From Rhodovastum sp963804495 (lineage in GTDB: Bacteria > Pseudomonadota > Alphaproteobacteria > Acetobacterales > Acetobacteraceae), in the NCBI GenBank assembly GCA_963804495.1, contig CAWDQN010000006.1:4968-68967 (forward strand): a stretch of DNA of 64,000 nt, given 5' to 3'. A program made the translations under genes and the position numbers. The notes beneath the pieces are model-generated. The model saw nothing but the letters and a program-made list of their open reading frames with translations. It searched no databases and had not been told where the DNA came from. Shown here one piece after another: positions 24,770-32,891 of the stretch; the first letter of the stretch is position 1; the number at the start of each line of letters is the position of its first letter.

Positions 24770-25816
24770 ATGATCGCCGAGCGCGTGCTCATGGCCCTTC
24801 TGCTGGGGGGCATCGCGGTCGGCTGCGTGCTGGTGCTGTGGCCGTTCTTCTCGGCCATCCTCTGGGCGGCCATCCTCACCTACACCACCTGGCCGATTTA
24901 CGAGTGGCTGCGCACCCGGGGCGGGCTGGGAAATTTCGGGGCGGCCGGGGCCATGGTGGCGATCGCCTTCGTCACCGTGGTGCTGCCGATCGCCCTGGCG
25001 GTGCCGGGCGGCGCCGACGACGTTGAGGCGTTGCGCCACGCGGTGCAAGCCGCGATCGCGGCCGGGCTGCCAGGCTCGCCCTCCTGGCTGCACGAAATCC
25101 CGGCGGTCGGCCCCACCCTTGCCGGGCTTTGGGATTCCTGGGCTGAGGACCTCACCGTCATGGGCGAGTTCTTCAAGCCCTATTTCGGCATGGCCGCGGA
25201 GTTCGGCCTGTCGCTGCTGCTGGGACTTGCCAATGGCGTGCTGATGTTCCTGCTGGCGCTGGTGGTGGCGTTCTTTTTTTTCGCCTCCGGCGACCGGCTG
25301 GCGATCAAGATCCGGGTCATCCTTGGCCGCATCGCCGGCTCGCGTGCTCCGCGCCTGATCGAGGTCACCGGCGCCACCATCCGCGGCGTGGTCTACGGCA
25401 TTCTCGGCACCGCCATCGTGCAGGGCATCCTGACCACCTTCGGCCTGTGGCTGTCCGGCGTGCCGCGGCCGATGCTGCTGGGACTGGTGGCCGGCGGCCT
25501 GTCGGTACTGCCGATCGGCGCGCCGGTGGTGTGGATCCCCGCCGCGCTATGGCTGCTCGCGCATGGCCATACGGCGTGGGGCATTTTCCTGTTCACCTAT
25601 GGGATCGTGGCGGTCAGCGGCGCCGATTCGGTCATCCGGCCGTATTTCATCGCCCGTGGCGCGCAACTGCCGTTCCTGCTGACGATGCTGGGTGTGCTCG
25701 GCGGCGCGCTGGCGTTCGGGCTGTTGGGGATTTTCGTGGGGCCGGTGCTGCTGGGGGTGGGATTCACGCTGGTCAGCGAATGGTCTGGGACGGCGGAGCC
25801 GAACGCGGCGAAGTAA
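24770..25816 (+). CDS. AI-2E family transporter
   Basis: 348 residues with about eight hydrophobic segments, for example RVLMALLLGGIAVGCVLVLW, AAGAMVAIAFVTVVLPIALA, VLMFLLALVVAFFFFASGDR, LGLVAGGLSVLPIGAPVVWI and FLLTMLGVLGGALAFGLLGI. The last two match the conserved C-terminal core of the family (formerly UPF0118), whose members export or exchange small molecules; autoinducer-2 transport is proven for only a few. Start ATG 24770 is preferred; an in-frame TTG at 24716 would add a non-hydrophobic leader. Confidence 0.9.
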   Translation: MIAERVLMALLLGGIAVGCVLVLWPFFSAILWAAILTYTTWPIYEWLRTRGGLGNFGAAGAMVAIAFVTVVLPIALAVPGGADDVEALRHAVQAAIAAGLPGSPSWLHEIPAVGPTLAGLWDSWAEDLTVMGEFFKPYFGMAAEFGLSLLLGLANGVLMFLLALVVAFFFFASGDRLAIKIRVILGRIAGSRAPRLIEVTGATIRGVVYGILGTAIVQGILTTFGLWLSGVPRPMLLGLVAGGLSVLPIGAPVVWIPAALWLLAHGHTAWGIFLFTYGIVAVSGADSVIRPYFIARGAQLPFLLTMLGVLGGALAFGLLGIFVGPVLLGVGFTLVSEWSGTAEPNAAK

Positions 25817-26142
25817 GAAGCTTCCGTCGACATCGTGCGCCCGCCAGCGACCGGCGGATTTGCGTCGAGATACATGGCGTGGATGTATCCACCCGCTTCG
25901 TCGCTGGCTGGCAGCTGCGCCGGGATTTCCCGCGTCGAGCCGAAGAGTGGCCGAAGCCGGTGCTGCCGGGCATGCGGAGGAGGTGATACCGCACCGTCGT
26001 TCCGGCAGGTCGCAACGGCTCCGGCACCACCTGCTCCAGCACGTGCGGATCGGTTCGCGGCCGATGAAACGACACGGCCCCATCAGTCAGGACGGCGCGG
26101 TCAGCGGCATCGCCTGCGCGGTCCGGCGCGTCTGCTTGGCCT
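25817..26142. other. intergenic, no gene recognised
   Basis: Overlapping frames on both strands give only Arg/Ser-rich shadow peptides. It lies between the convergent AI-2E transporter and patatin genes. A decayed transposase is possible, but I could not match one. Confidence 0.35.
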
Positions 26143-27343
26143 TCATCGGCGGCCTCTCCCGCCGGTACTGATCGGCAGGCCGGGGCGGCGCTGCTCGCGC
26201 AGCTGCCGCAGCACGTCGAAGGTGCGCGCGCCGGTCTCCGGCGGCATCGGCTCAAGCCACGGCGAGGCGGCCAGCGTGGCACGCGCATCCGCCAGCCCGT
26301 CAGCCCAGCGCGCCTGCATCGTCTTGCGACTGAACTCGTAGTCCTTCGAATGCCCCTGTTCATCGTCGGGAAGATAGATCAACTGCACGATGTCCATCGT
26401 GGTGACACAACCGAACGCGTAGAGCCGTTGCGCCGCCGGCAGCGCCCGCAGCTCCTCGGGCAGTGCGTCCCACAGCATGTTGATGTCGTGCCGGAACGTC
26501 GTGCGTCGTCTTGAACGTTGTCGTGCTGGCGCGGGTGCGGCTGGAATAGCGGATGTCCTTGTCGCGCTCGGCCACCGCTTCCAGGTCGGCGGGCAGCGGA
26601 CCGGCGGCGTGGAACAAATCCACCTGGAACGTCAGCCGGCTGCGGCGGGGGACGTATTCCAGCACGTATTTCAGCGGTGTGTTGGAAACCAGCCCGCCAT
26701 CCCAGTAGTGTTCGCCGTCGATCTCGACGGCGGGAAAGCCAGGCGGCAGGGCGCCGCTGGCCATGACGTGCTCGGCGCGGATGGTGGTGGCGGCATTGTC
26801 GAAATAGGCAAAATTGCCGGTGCGCACGTTCACCGCACCGACGCTGAAGCGGATTTCGCGCGCGTTGATGCGGTCGAAATCGACCAGCCGCTCCAGCGTG
26901 CTCTTCAGTGCCGAGATGTCGTAGAAACTCGTGGGTGCGGCGCCGGAGATCCAGCCGAACATCCAGTCGGCCGGTGGCCGAGGGGCGAAAAACCCGGGTT
27001 GGCCGAATAGCAGCGCGCCCAGCGAACTCAGCCGCCGATGATCGTGCAGCACGCCGCCTGGCAGCGTCCCGGGCAAGCCGGGCCAGTCGGAGTGCGTCGT
27101 GGTAATGCCCTCCCAGAAGGCACGCAGCCGCTCGATCCGCTTCTCCGGCGCGTTGCCGGCGATGATGGCGGCATTGATGGCGCCGATGGAAATGCCGGCG
27201 ACCCAGTCGGGCAGGTATTGCGAGGTGGACAGCGCCTCATAAACACCGGCCTGGTAGCTGCCGAGGGCGCCGCCGCCCTGCAGCACGAGCGCCACCATTT
27301 TGTCATACGATGCCGGCCGCACCGGCTCCCGGCCCTTGGACAT
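26143..27343 (-). CDS. patatin-like phospholipase with DUF3734-type C-terminus, one frameshift
   Basis: About 399 residues once corrected. The N-terminal patatin domain has the oxyanion loop VLQGGGALGSYQAGVYE, nucleophile elbow GISIGA and the catalytic DGG in HYWDGGLVSNTPLKYVLE. The C-terminal part in the second frame has NMLWDALPEELRALP, GCVTTMDIVQLIYLP, SKDYEFSRKTMQARW and ADARATL, as in patatin proteins carrying DUF3734. One extra base at about 26493 separates the frames (VRHDIN should join). It lies 11 bases downstream of the 3-hydroxybutyrate dehydrogenase gene, an arrangement that suggests a role in storage-polymer or lipid turnover. Confidence 0.87.
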
Positions 27344-27354
27344 CTGATTCTCCC

Positions 27355-28185
27355 TCACCGCGCCGTCCAGCCGCCGTCGACGGTGATCGCCGCTCCGGTG
27401 ATCGACGCCGCCTCCGGACTGCACAGAAATGCCACCGTCCCGGCCACTTCCTCAACCGTGACGAAGCGTTTCGTGGGCTGCTCGGCCAGCATGATCGTGC
27501 GGATCACCTGGTCTTCCGTGATGCCATGCGCCACCGCCTGGGCCGCCACCTGCCGCTCGACCAGCGGGGTCCACACATAGCCCGGGCAGACCGCATTGCA
27601 GGTCACGCCCGCTTCCGCCGCTTCCAGGGCCGTCACCTTGGTGAAACCCACCACCCCGTGCTTGGCGGCGACATAAGCGCCCTTGAACGGCGAGGCCACC
27701 AGCCCGTGCGCGGACGCAACATTGACGATCCGCCCCCAGCCCCGCCGCTTCATGTCCGGCAGCACCGCCTGGGTGGCGTGGAACACGGCGCTCAGGTTCA
27801 CAGCCAGAATGGCGTTCCATTTCTCCGCCGGGAACGTGTCGATCGGTTCGACATGCTGAATGCCGGCATTGTTGACCAGAATGTCCACCGTGCCCATGGC
27901 GCGGGCAGTGCGCTCCACCATGTCATGGGTCGCCTGCGCAACCGACAGATCGGCATCGTCATAGGCGACCGACACGTCGTGTTCGGCGGCGAGCGATTGA
28001 CAGAGCCTGGCGATTTCGTCGGGGTCGCCAAAGCCGTTGAGAACGATCATGGCCCCGCGTGCCGCCAACCCCCGCGCGATGCCGAGGCCGATGCCGCTGG
28101 TAGAGCCGGTGACGATGGCCACCCGCCCTTCCAGCGGGCGGGCCGCCTCCCGCGCCAGGCCGGCAGCCTGCATGATGTTGCTCAT
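27355..28185 (-). CDS. bdhA: 3-hydroxybutyrate dehydrogenase (SDR family)
   Basis: 276 residues, about 15 longer than usual at the N-terminus; a start nearer GRVAIVTG is possible. Oxidises 3-hydroxybutyrate to acetoacetate with NAD. The cofactor motif TGSTSGIGLGIA, NNAGIQHV, the catalytic Ser in VNVASAHGL and YVAAKHG (YxxxK) are present. The C-terminal half (CNAVCPGYVWTPLVERQV, FLCSPEAASITGAAITVDGG) is typical of BDH rather than generic SDRs. It leads the operon with the patatin gene and is divergent from a LysR regulator. Confidence 0.9.
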   Translation of the reverse strand: MSNIMQAAGLAREAARPLEGRVAIVTGSTSGIGLGIARGLAARGAMIVLNGFGDPDEIARLCQSLAAEHDVSVAYDDADLSVAQATHDMVERTARAMGTVDILVNNAGIQHVEPIDTFPAEKWNAILAVNLSAVFHATQAVLPDMKRRGWGRIVNVASAHGLVASPFKGAYVAAKHGVVGFTKVTALEAAEAGVTCNAVCPGYVWTPLVERQVAAQAVAHGITEDQVIRTIMLAEQPTKRFVTVEEVAGTVAFLCSPEAASITGAAITVDGGWTAR

Positions 28186-28360
28186 TTTCTCTGCCCCATG
28201 TTACGGGCAGACAATCCGCCCGACACGAGCAACCTATCCGCGCTGCGCCGGCGCTTGCCAATGCCGCAGCCTGATCGATTGAATGACCCGATGTAATGCC
28301 TGGCCGGTGGGCGAGTTCCCTCTGCAGGTTCTGATCACCGCGCCATACATGAGGCATGTC
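28186..28360. promoter_or_regulatory. divergent promoter region between bdhA and a LysR gene
   Basis: A 175-base gap between divergently transcribed genes, the usual place for a LysR regulator to bind. No exact T-N11-A palindrome stands out by eye, so the site is not assigned. Confidence 0.35.
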
Positions 28361-29284
28361 ATGGAACTGACCGAAATACGCTATTTCCTGGCGCTTTGCC
28401 GTAATCTCAATTTTACCCGCGCTGCGGAACAGTGCAACGTCACGCAACCCGCGCTGACCAGGGCGATCCAGAAGATGGAAGAAGAACTCGGCGGGCTGCT
28501 GTTCTCGCGCGAGCGCGGCAACACGCATCTCACCGAGCTTGGCCGGCTGCTGGAGCCGCAATTCGCCGCCATGGCCGAACATGCCGAGGCGGCCAAGCAA
28601 CTGGCCGGACGGTTTCTGCGGCTGGAGGGGGCGCAGATGACCGTGGGGGTGATGTGCACGATCGGGCCGCTGCGCTTCGTGGGCTTCCTCGATCGCTTCC
28701 GCGCGGCCCATCCGGGGGTGGACATTACGCTGATCGACGCGGTGCCGGCGAAGCTGACCGAGCGCCTGCTCGCCGGCGAGATCAACGTCGCCGTGATGGC
28801 CCGGCCCGAGGGCTTCGAGGCGCCGCTGCAGCCGCAGCCGCTCTATACCGAGCGGTTCGTGATCGCCTGCGCCATGACCCATCGCTTCGCCGGGCGCAAC
28901 ATCGTGGGGATGGCGGATCTGGAGGGCGAAATCTACCTGCAGCGCATCAACTGCGAGTTCCGCGACTGCCTCGCCGAGCGGCTGGCGGCGTGCGGCACCA
29001 GCATCGCGCGCTCGTACCGCAGCGAGCGGGAGGACTGGATCCAGACCATGGCGGCGGCTGGCATGGGCGTGTGCTTCCTTCCCGAGTTCACCGCCGCGGT
29101 GCCGGGCCTGGTGATCCGGCATGTGGTCGATCCGGAGGTGGCGCGCGAGGTGTGCCTCGTGACGGTGGCCGGCCGCCGCTGGTCCACGCCGGTGGCGGCG
29201 TTCGTCAAGGCTGCGCGCGCCCATGATTGGCCGATCATGCCGGCCATTTCCGCCCCGTCGATGCCCACCCATGGTATGGGGTAG
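28361..29284 (+). CDS. LysR-family transcriptional regulator
   Basis: 307 residues from MELTEIRYFLALCRNLNFTR. The N-terminal winged HTH reads AAEQCNVTQPALTRAIQKME followed by LFSRERGNTHLTELG. The effector domain contains GVMCTIGPLRFVGFLDRFR, VDITLIDAV, RLLAGEINVAVMA and GMGVCFLPEF, near the CysB/LysR substrate fold. By position it probably controls bdhA-patatin or itself. Effector unknown. Confidence 0.92.
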   Translation: MELTEIRYFLALCRNLNFTRAAEQCNVTQPALTRAIQKMEEELGGLLFSRERGNTHLTELGRLLEPQFAAMAEHAEAAKQLAGRFLRLEGAQMTVGVMCTIGPLRFVGFLDRFRAAHPGVDITLIDAVPAKLTERLLAGEINVAVMARPEGFEAPLQPQPLYTERFVIACAMTHRFAGRNIVGMADLEGEIYLQRINCEFRDCLAERLAACGTSIARSYRSEREDWIQTMAAAGMGVCFLPEFTAAVPGLVIRHVVDPEVAREVCLVTVAGRRWSTPVAAFVKAARAHDWPIMPAISAPSMPTHGMG

Positions 29285-29655
29285 TCCTGTGCATCGCCAT
29301 ACTGCAATGGTAAGATCAGGGAGCGCTCCTGCAAATGCAACGGGGCGATCCGGTCAACACCGCAAGCTTAGACTTTGGACGGACCTTCCCGGCAATGTCT
29401 TTGTTTATCGAGATCATGCCTTGCATTGTTCGGAGCACGCCGGCGCAACCGGCGGGCGATGACGGACGGGTATCTTGACGATGACCTTGCGGCATTTGCC
29501 ATTGGTCCGGCACGATTGCTATGCTCGCTTCATCCGCGAACCAGCAGCACTGGCGTTGCGCACATTGGGGGCCTGGTGAACATGGAATCCGATCTTCCTG
29601 ACCGCCAGCTGAAGCGCGGCCGTTTTTTCCCCGGCGGCCGGGCGTTTCGCCCTTG
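29285..29655. other. ~370-bp region without a convincing gene
   Basis: Frames such as 29375-29656 plus show a short plausible piece (MTDGYLDDDLAAFAIGPARL), but no family or ribosome binding site supports it. The region includes the promoter side of the downstream operon. Confidence 0.35.
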
Positions 29656-29871
29656 ATGTCCATGACGCTCTTCCACGCGGTCATGAGTTATGCGCTGGCC
29701 GGCGCGGCGGTGGCATTTGCCTTCGTTCTGGTCGGTGTCGACCGTGTCGATCCTGCCGCCCGCCGGGCCATTGCGTTCCGGCCCTTGTTGCTGCCGGGGG
29801 CAGCGTTGTTATGGCCTTTGGTGCTGGCCCGCTGGATCGCAGCGGAACGGCAGCGCATGCGCGGGTCATGA
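29656..29871 (+). CDS. small hydrophobic protein, first gene of a redox operon
   Basis: 71 residues from MSMTLFHAVMSYALAGAAVA. Two transmembrane segments (about 8-28 and 43-60: FRPLLLPGAALLWPLVLARW) separated by a charged VDRVDPAARR, ending AAERQRMRGS. The TGA overlaps the next ATG (ATGATG), so it is translationally coupled to the following gene. I do not recognise a family; similar small proteins accompany membrane cytochrome or Rieske genes. Confidence 0.6.
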   Translation: MSMTLFHAVMSYALAGAAVAFAFVLVGVDRVDPAARRAIAFRPLLLPGAALLWPLVLARWIAAERQRMRGS

Positions 29872-30017
29872 TGCGTCGCAGCCATCGCACCGCGCATCGC
29901 TGGATCTGGGCTATTCTGGCCGTGCTGCTGCCGCTTGCTCTGCTTGGCGCGCTGGCGCTTCGCCGCAACGGGCCGTTGGAGGCGCCGTCGGTGCGCCTGT
30001 CGGAGACATCCCGGTGA
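29868..30017 (+). CDS. very small membrane-anchored protein
   Basis: 49 residues, MMRRSHRTAHRWIWAILAVL then LPLALLGALALRR and a polar tail SVRLSETSR. One transmembrane helix with a basic N-terminus (positive-inside). Start and stop overlap both neighbours (ATGA upstream, GTGA downstream), which supports a real gene despite its size. Function unknown. Confidence 0.55.
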   Translation: MMRRSHRTAHRWIWAILAVLLPLALLGALALRRNGPLEAPSVRLSETSR

Positions 30018-31046
30018 GTGCCGACTACAAGCCGGTCAGCTGGACGCGCAGCAAGGCCATCTACGACGGCGTGATGATGGCGGGCATTGTGCTCTACCTG
30101 CTGGCCTTCCTGTGGTTCGGTCCGCGCCTGCAGAGCGTGACGCTGCCGCCGGACGCGCCGACCATGGCGATGAAGGCGTACGGAAGCTGCGCTTTCCTGA
30201 TGCTGACCCTGGTGCTGTGCATCGGTCCGCTGGCGCGTCTCGACACACGGTTTCTGCCATTGCTCTACAATCGCCGGCACCTCGGCGTCATGACATGCGC
30301 TGTCGCAGCAGGGCACGTGCTTGCCGTGCTGGGCTGGTATTTCGCCTTCAGCCCGACGCCGCCGCTGGCCGGACTGCTGGGTGCCGACACCGCCTTCATC
30401 CCATTCGGCATCTTTGCTTTCCTCGTGTTGCTGGCGATGGGTTTCACCAGTCATGACTTCTGGCTCGTGTTCCTTGGCCCGCCGGTCTGGAAGGCGTTGC
30501 ACATGGCCGTCTACGCGGCCTACGCGGCGGCTGTGTTGCACATCGGCCTCGGCGCGTTGCAGGACCTCCGCAACCCGACCTTTGCCATCGTTGTTATGCT
30601 GTGCACCGTAACGGTCTGCGCGCTGCATCTCGCTGCCGCGCGGCGCGAACACCGCCGCGACACATTCCTGGCCACGCCTGCCCCCGAGTTGCCCTGGCTG
30701 GTCGCGGGCCTCGCCGACGACATTGCCGAGGACCGCGCGATCGTCGTTCGTCCCGCCGACGGGGAGGCGGTGGCGATTTTCCGCCACCAGGGCCGCCTGT
30801 CCGCGGTCAGTCATGTGTGTGCCCATCAGAACGGTCCGCTGGGCGAGGGGCGGGTGGTGGACGGCTGTATCACCTGCCCCTGGCATGGCTATCAGTACCC
30901 GGCTCGAGGACGGTTGTTCGCCGCCGCCCTTCACCGAGCGCATCGCCACGTACCGGTTGCGCCTGGACGGGCGGCTGGTGCTGCTCGATCCGCGCCCGAA
31001 TCCGCCCGGAACGCCGGTTCCGCCACTGGAACTTCCAGCATCATGA
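30014..31046 (+). CDS. membrane protein with ferric-reductase-like domain fused to a Rieske [2Fe-2S] domain, one frameshift
   Basis: About 343 residues when corrected. The N-terminal half has five to six helices with His residues typical of haem-binding ferric reductase-like domains (VMMAGIVLYLLAFLWFGP, HLGVMTCAVAAGHVLAVLGW, KALHMAVYAAYAAAVLHIGL). The C-terminal half is a Rieske domain: SHVCAHQNGPLGEG and CPWHGYQY supply the CxH and CxxH iron ligands, followed in the second frame by LEDGCSPPPFTERIATYRLR. One C too many at 30898-30900 breaks the frame. Start GTG 30014 overlaps the upstream stop. It probably moves electrons across or at the membrane; donor and acceptor are unknown. Confidence 0.82.
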
Positions 31047-31104
31047 GGCGGGCAGCATGAGGCGGGCAGCATGAGGCGGGCAGCATGAGGCGGGCAGCAT
31101 GAGG
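31043..31104 (+). repeat. four tandem copies of a 14-bp unit plus a partial fifth, at a stop/start junction
   Basis: The unit ATGAGGCGGGCAGC occurs at 31043, 31057, 31071 and 31085, and a partial ATGAGG at 31099. The first copy contains the stop of the Rieske gene and the last ATG is the start of the next gene. Each unit carries an ATG and, just before the next ATG, a purine-rich stretch. Because 14 is not a multiple of three, the four internal ATGs fall in different frames. Confidence 0.9.
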
Positions 31105-31847
31105 GATGACACGTTCTTCATTGGCTGGGCGCGGCGCATTCCACCCGGCCTGGCTGGTTTTCTCGCCCGCGTCTCGCTGGGCCTGCTGGGTCTGGCCGGG
31201 TTGCTCGCCCTGGCATTGTCAGCCAGCATCGACGACCCAGGGGGGGGCGCTTTCGACTGGGACGCGGGGGAACAGACGTTGCGCGGCATCATCACGCCGC
31301 TGCCCTACCCGCTGCTGCATCTGGCCCCGTCCGTCGCGCATCCCGCCGGACATACCGTGTTGCTGTCGGGGATCGGCAAGAACGGCGCCGCGGTCGATGC
31401 CGCGCTTGCCGGCCGCATGGTGGAGGCGACCGGCGTGATGCTCAAGCGCGGCAGCATCGACATGATGCAGCTCGGCGACGACCCCGGCCTGCGCGTTGCA
31501 GCGGGAGAGCGGGCACTGTCCGCCCCGGTGCAACTCGGGCGCTGGCGCCTGGTCGGCGAGATCTGCGACGGCAAATGCTGGACCGGAGCGATGCGGCCGG
31601 GCAGCGGCATCGCCCACCAGGCCTGTGCCGAGCTGTGCCTGGACGGCGCCCTCCCGCCCGGTACCTGGTAACCACGAGCCCGGTCGAGGGCTCCAGTTTT
31701 TTGCTGCTGGCCGGCGCCGATGGCGGCCCGATGCCGGAGGCGCTGCGGCCGCTGGTCGCGGTGCGGTTGATGCTTGAGGGGGCGGTCGAACGGCGCGGCG
31801 ACTTGCTCGTGCTGCGGGTCGCGCCCGCCGGGGTGCATCCGCTGTGA
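31099..31847 (+). CDS. uncharacterised membrane-anchored protein with conserved cysteines, one frameshift
   Basis: About 249 residues when corrected. One N-terminal helix (FLARVSLGLLGLAGLLALAL) is followed by an exported domain with GAFDWDAGEQTLRGIITPLP, then VGEICDGKCWTGAMRPGSGI and HQACAELCLDGALPP. The four cysteines are in paired CxxxC patterns and could bind a metal or form disulfides. The C-terminal part (VEGSSFLLLAGADGG, GAVERRGDLLVLRVAP) is in the next frame; one missing G at 31660-31661 explains the break. No named family. The end overlaps the next gene. Its place in the Rieske operon suggests an electron-transfer or assembly role, by context only. Confidence 0.6.
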
Positions 31848-32053
31848 TCGCGATCCGGCGCGTCGCCGCGGTGCTGCTGGTTTCGGCCGGATGCTGGATG
31901 GTGTGGATGCTCGGCGGGACACTGCTGGCGCTTGCCGGCCTTGATGATCTCGATCTGATCGGTCGGACCGTCCTGATCTTCGCGTTCCTCACTGTGTGCG
32001 AAGCCGTGCATGAGCGGGTCCGGTCCGTTTTGGACCCGTCGCGTCATCACTAG
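31844..32053 (+). CDS. small two-helix membrane protein
   Basis: 69 residues from GTG 31844, overlapping the previous gene by 4 bases. Two transmembrane segments (VAAVLLVSAGCWMVWMLGG and RTVLIFAFLTVCEAVHERV) and a basic, His-ending tail. No family recognised. It is the last gene of the tightly overlapped five-gene set that begins at 29656. Confidence 0.55.
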   Translation: MIAIRRVAAVLLVSAGCWMVWMLGGTLLALAGLDDLDLIGRTVLIFAFLTVCEAVHERVRSVLDPSRHH

Positions 32054-32070
32054 AAACAGGGGGCCCTGCA

Positions 32071-32781
32071 ATGTCGCTCGAGAACAAGATTGTCATCGTG
32101 ACCGGTGCCGGCGGGAATCTCGGCGCGGCCACACTCGCTGAGCTGGCGCGCGGCGGAGCGCGGATCGTTGCGGCAGACCTGCACGGTGAGGCGCTGCAGC
32201 GAAGCCTCGCGGCAACCGGCGAGCCGGCACGCCACTTGGCCGTTGCCGGCATCGATCTTGCCGAGGAAGCGAGCTGCGCGACGCTGGTCGCGCATGCGCT
32301 CGAACGGTTCGGACGGATCGATGGTCTGGCAACGACCGTGGGGGGCTTCGCCGCGGCGCCGCTGGCGCAGACCGATTCCGAACTGCTGTTGCGCATGCTG
32401 CGCATCAACGCCGTCACGACGCTGAATATCATCCGCGCCGTGGTGCCGCCGATGCGCGCCGCTTGTGCCGGCAGCCTGGTGATGGTCGGCGCTGCCAGCG
32501 CGGTTCACGCCGGCGCCGGCATCGCCGCCTATGCGGCGGCAAAAAGTGCGGCGCTGCGCATGGTGGAAAGCTTCGCCGACGAGCTCCGGTCGGAGTCCGT
32601 CCGCGTCAATGCCGTCCTGCCCGGCACGATCGACACGCCGCAGAACCGCGCTTCCATGCCGGACGCCGATCATCGGGCCTGGGTGAGCCCAGGGCAGATT
32701 GCCGCGGTCATCGCCTTCCTGCTCTCCGACGCCGCCAGCGGACTCACCGGCGCGTTGATTCCCGTGACTGGCCGCGGCTGA
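32071..32781 (+). CDS. SDR-family oxidoreductase
   Basis: 236 residues. The cofactor motif TGAGGNLGAATLAELA, the Asp in VAADLHGE that often indicates NAD preference, and the catalytic Ser and YAAAKSA (YxxxK) are present. The C-terminal region (VNAVLPGTIDTPQNRASMPD, IAFLLSDAASGLTGALIPVT) fits classical SDRs. The usual NNAG is replaced by TTVGG after about residue 85. It starts 17 bases after the small membrane gene. Substrate unknown. Confidence 0.87.
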   Translation: MSLENKIVIVTGAGGNLGAATLAELARGGARIVAADLHGEALQRSLAATGEPARHLAVAGIDLAEEASCATLVAHALERFGRIDGLATTVGGFAAAPLAQTDSELLLRMLRINAVTTLNIIRAVVPPMRAACAGSLVMVGAASAVHAGAGIAAYAAAKSAALRMVESFADELRSESVRVNAVLPGTIDTPQNRASMPDADHRAWVSPGQIAAVIAFLLSDAASGLTGALIPVTGRG

Positions 32782-32891
32782 CAGGCGCACCGCTGCGCTC
32801 TTTTCTGTCCGCAGCGGGACCCCGGCGAGGGGCCGATCCACCGTTGGTCGTATCGATCTGGTCTGACAGACGAACTCCCAAGGCGAGGTAG
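32782..32891. other. short spacer before the Rieske-glutamate-synthase gene
   Basis: 110 bases between the SDR gene and the next start. A purine-rich GGCGAGG just before the ATG at 32892 can serve as ribosome binding site. No gene or hairpin recognised. Confidence 0.3.

Noticed and set aside
31043..31104. CRISPR array
   Set aside because: The repeats are 14 bp with no spacers, and no cas genes are present.
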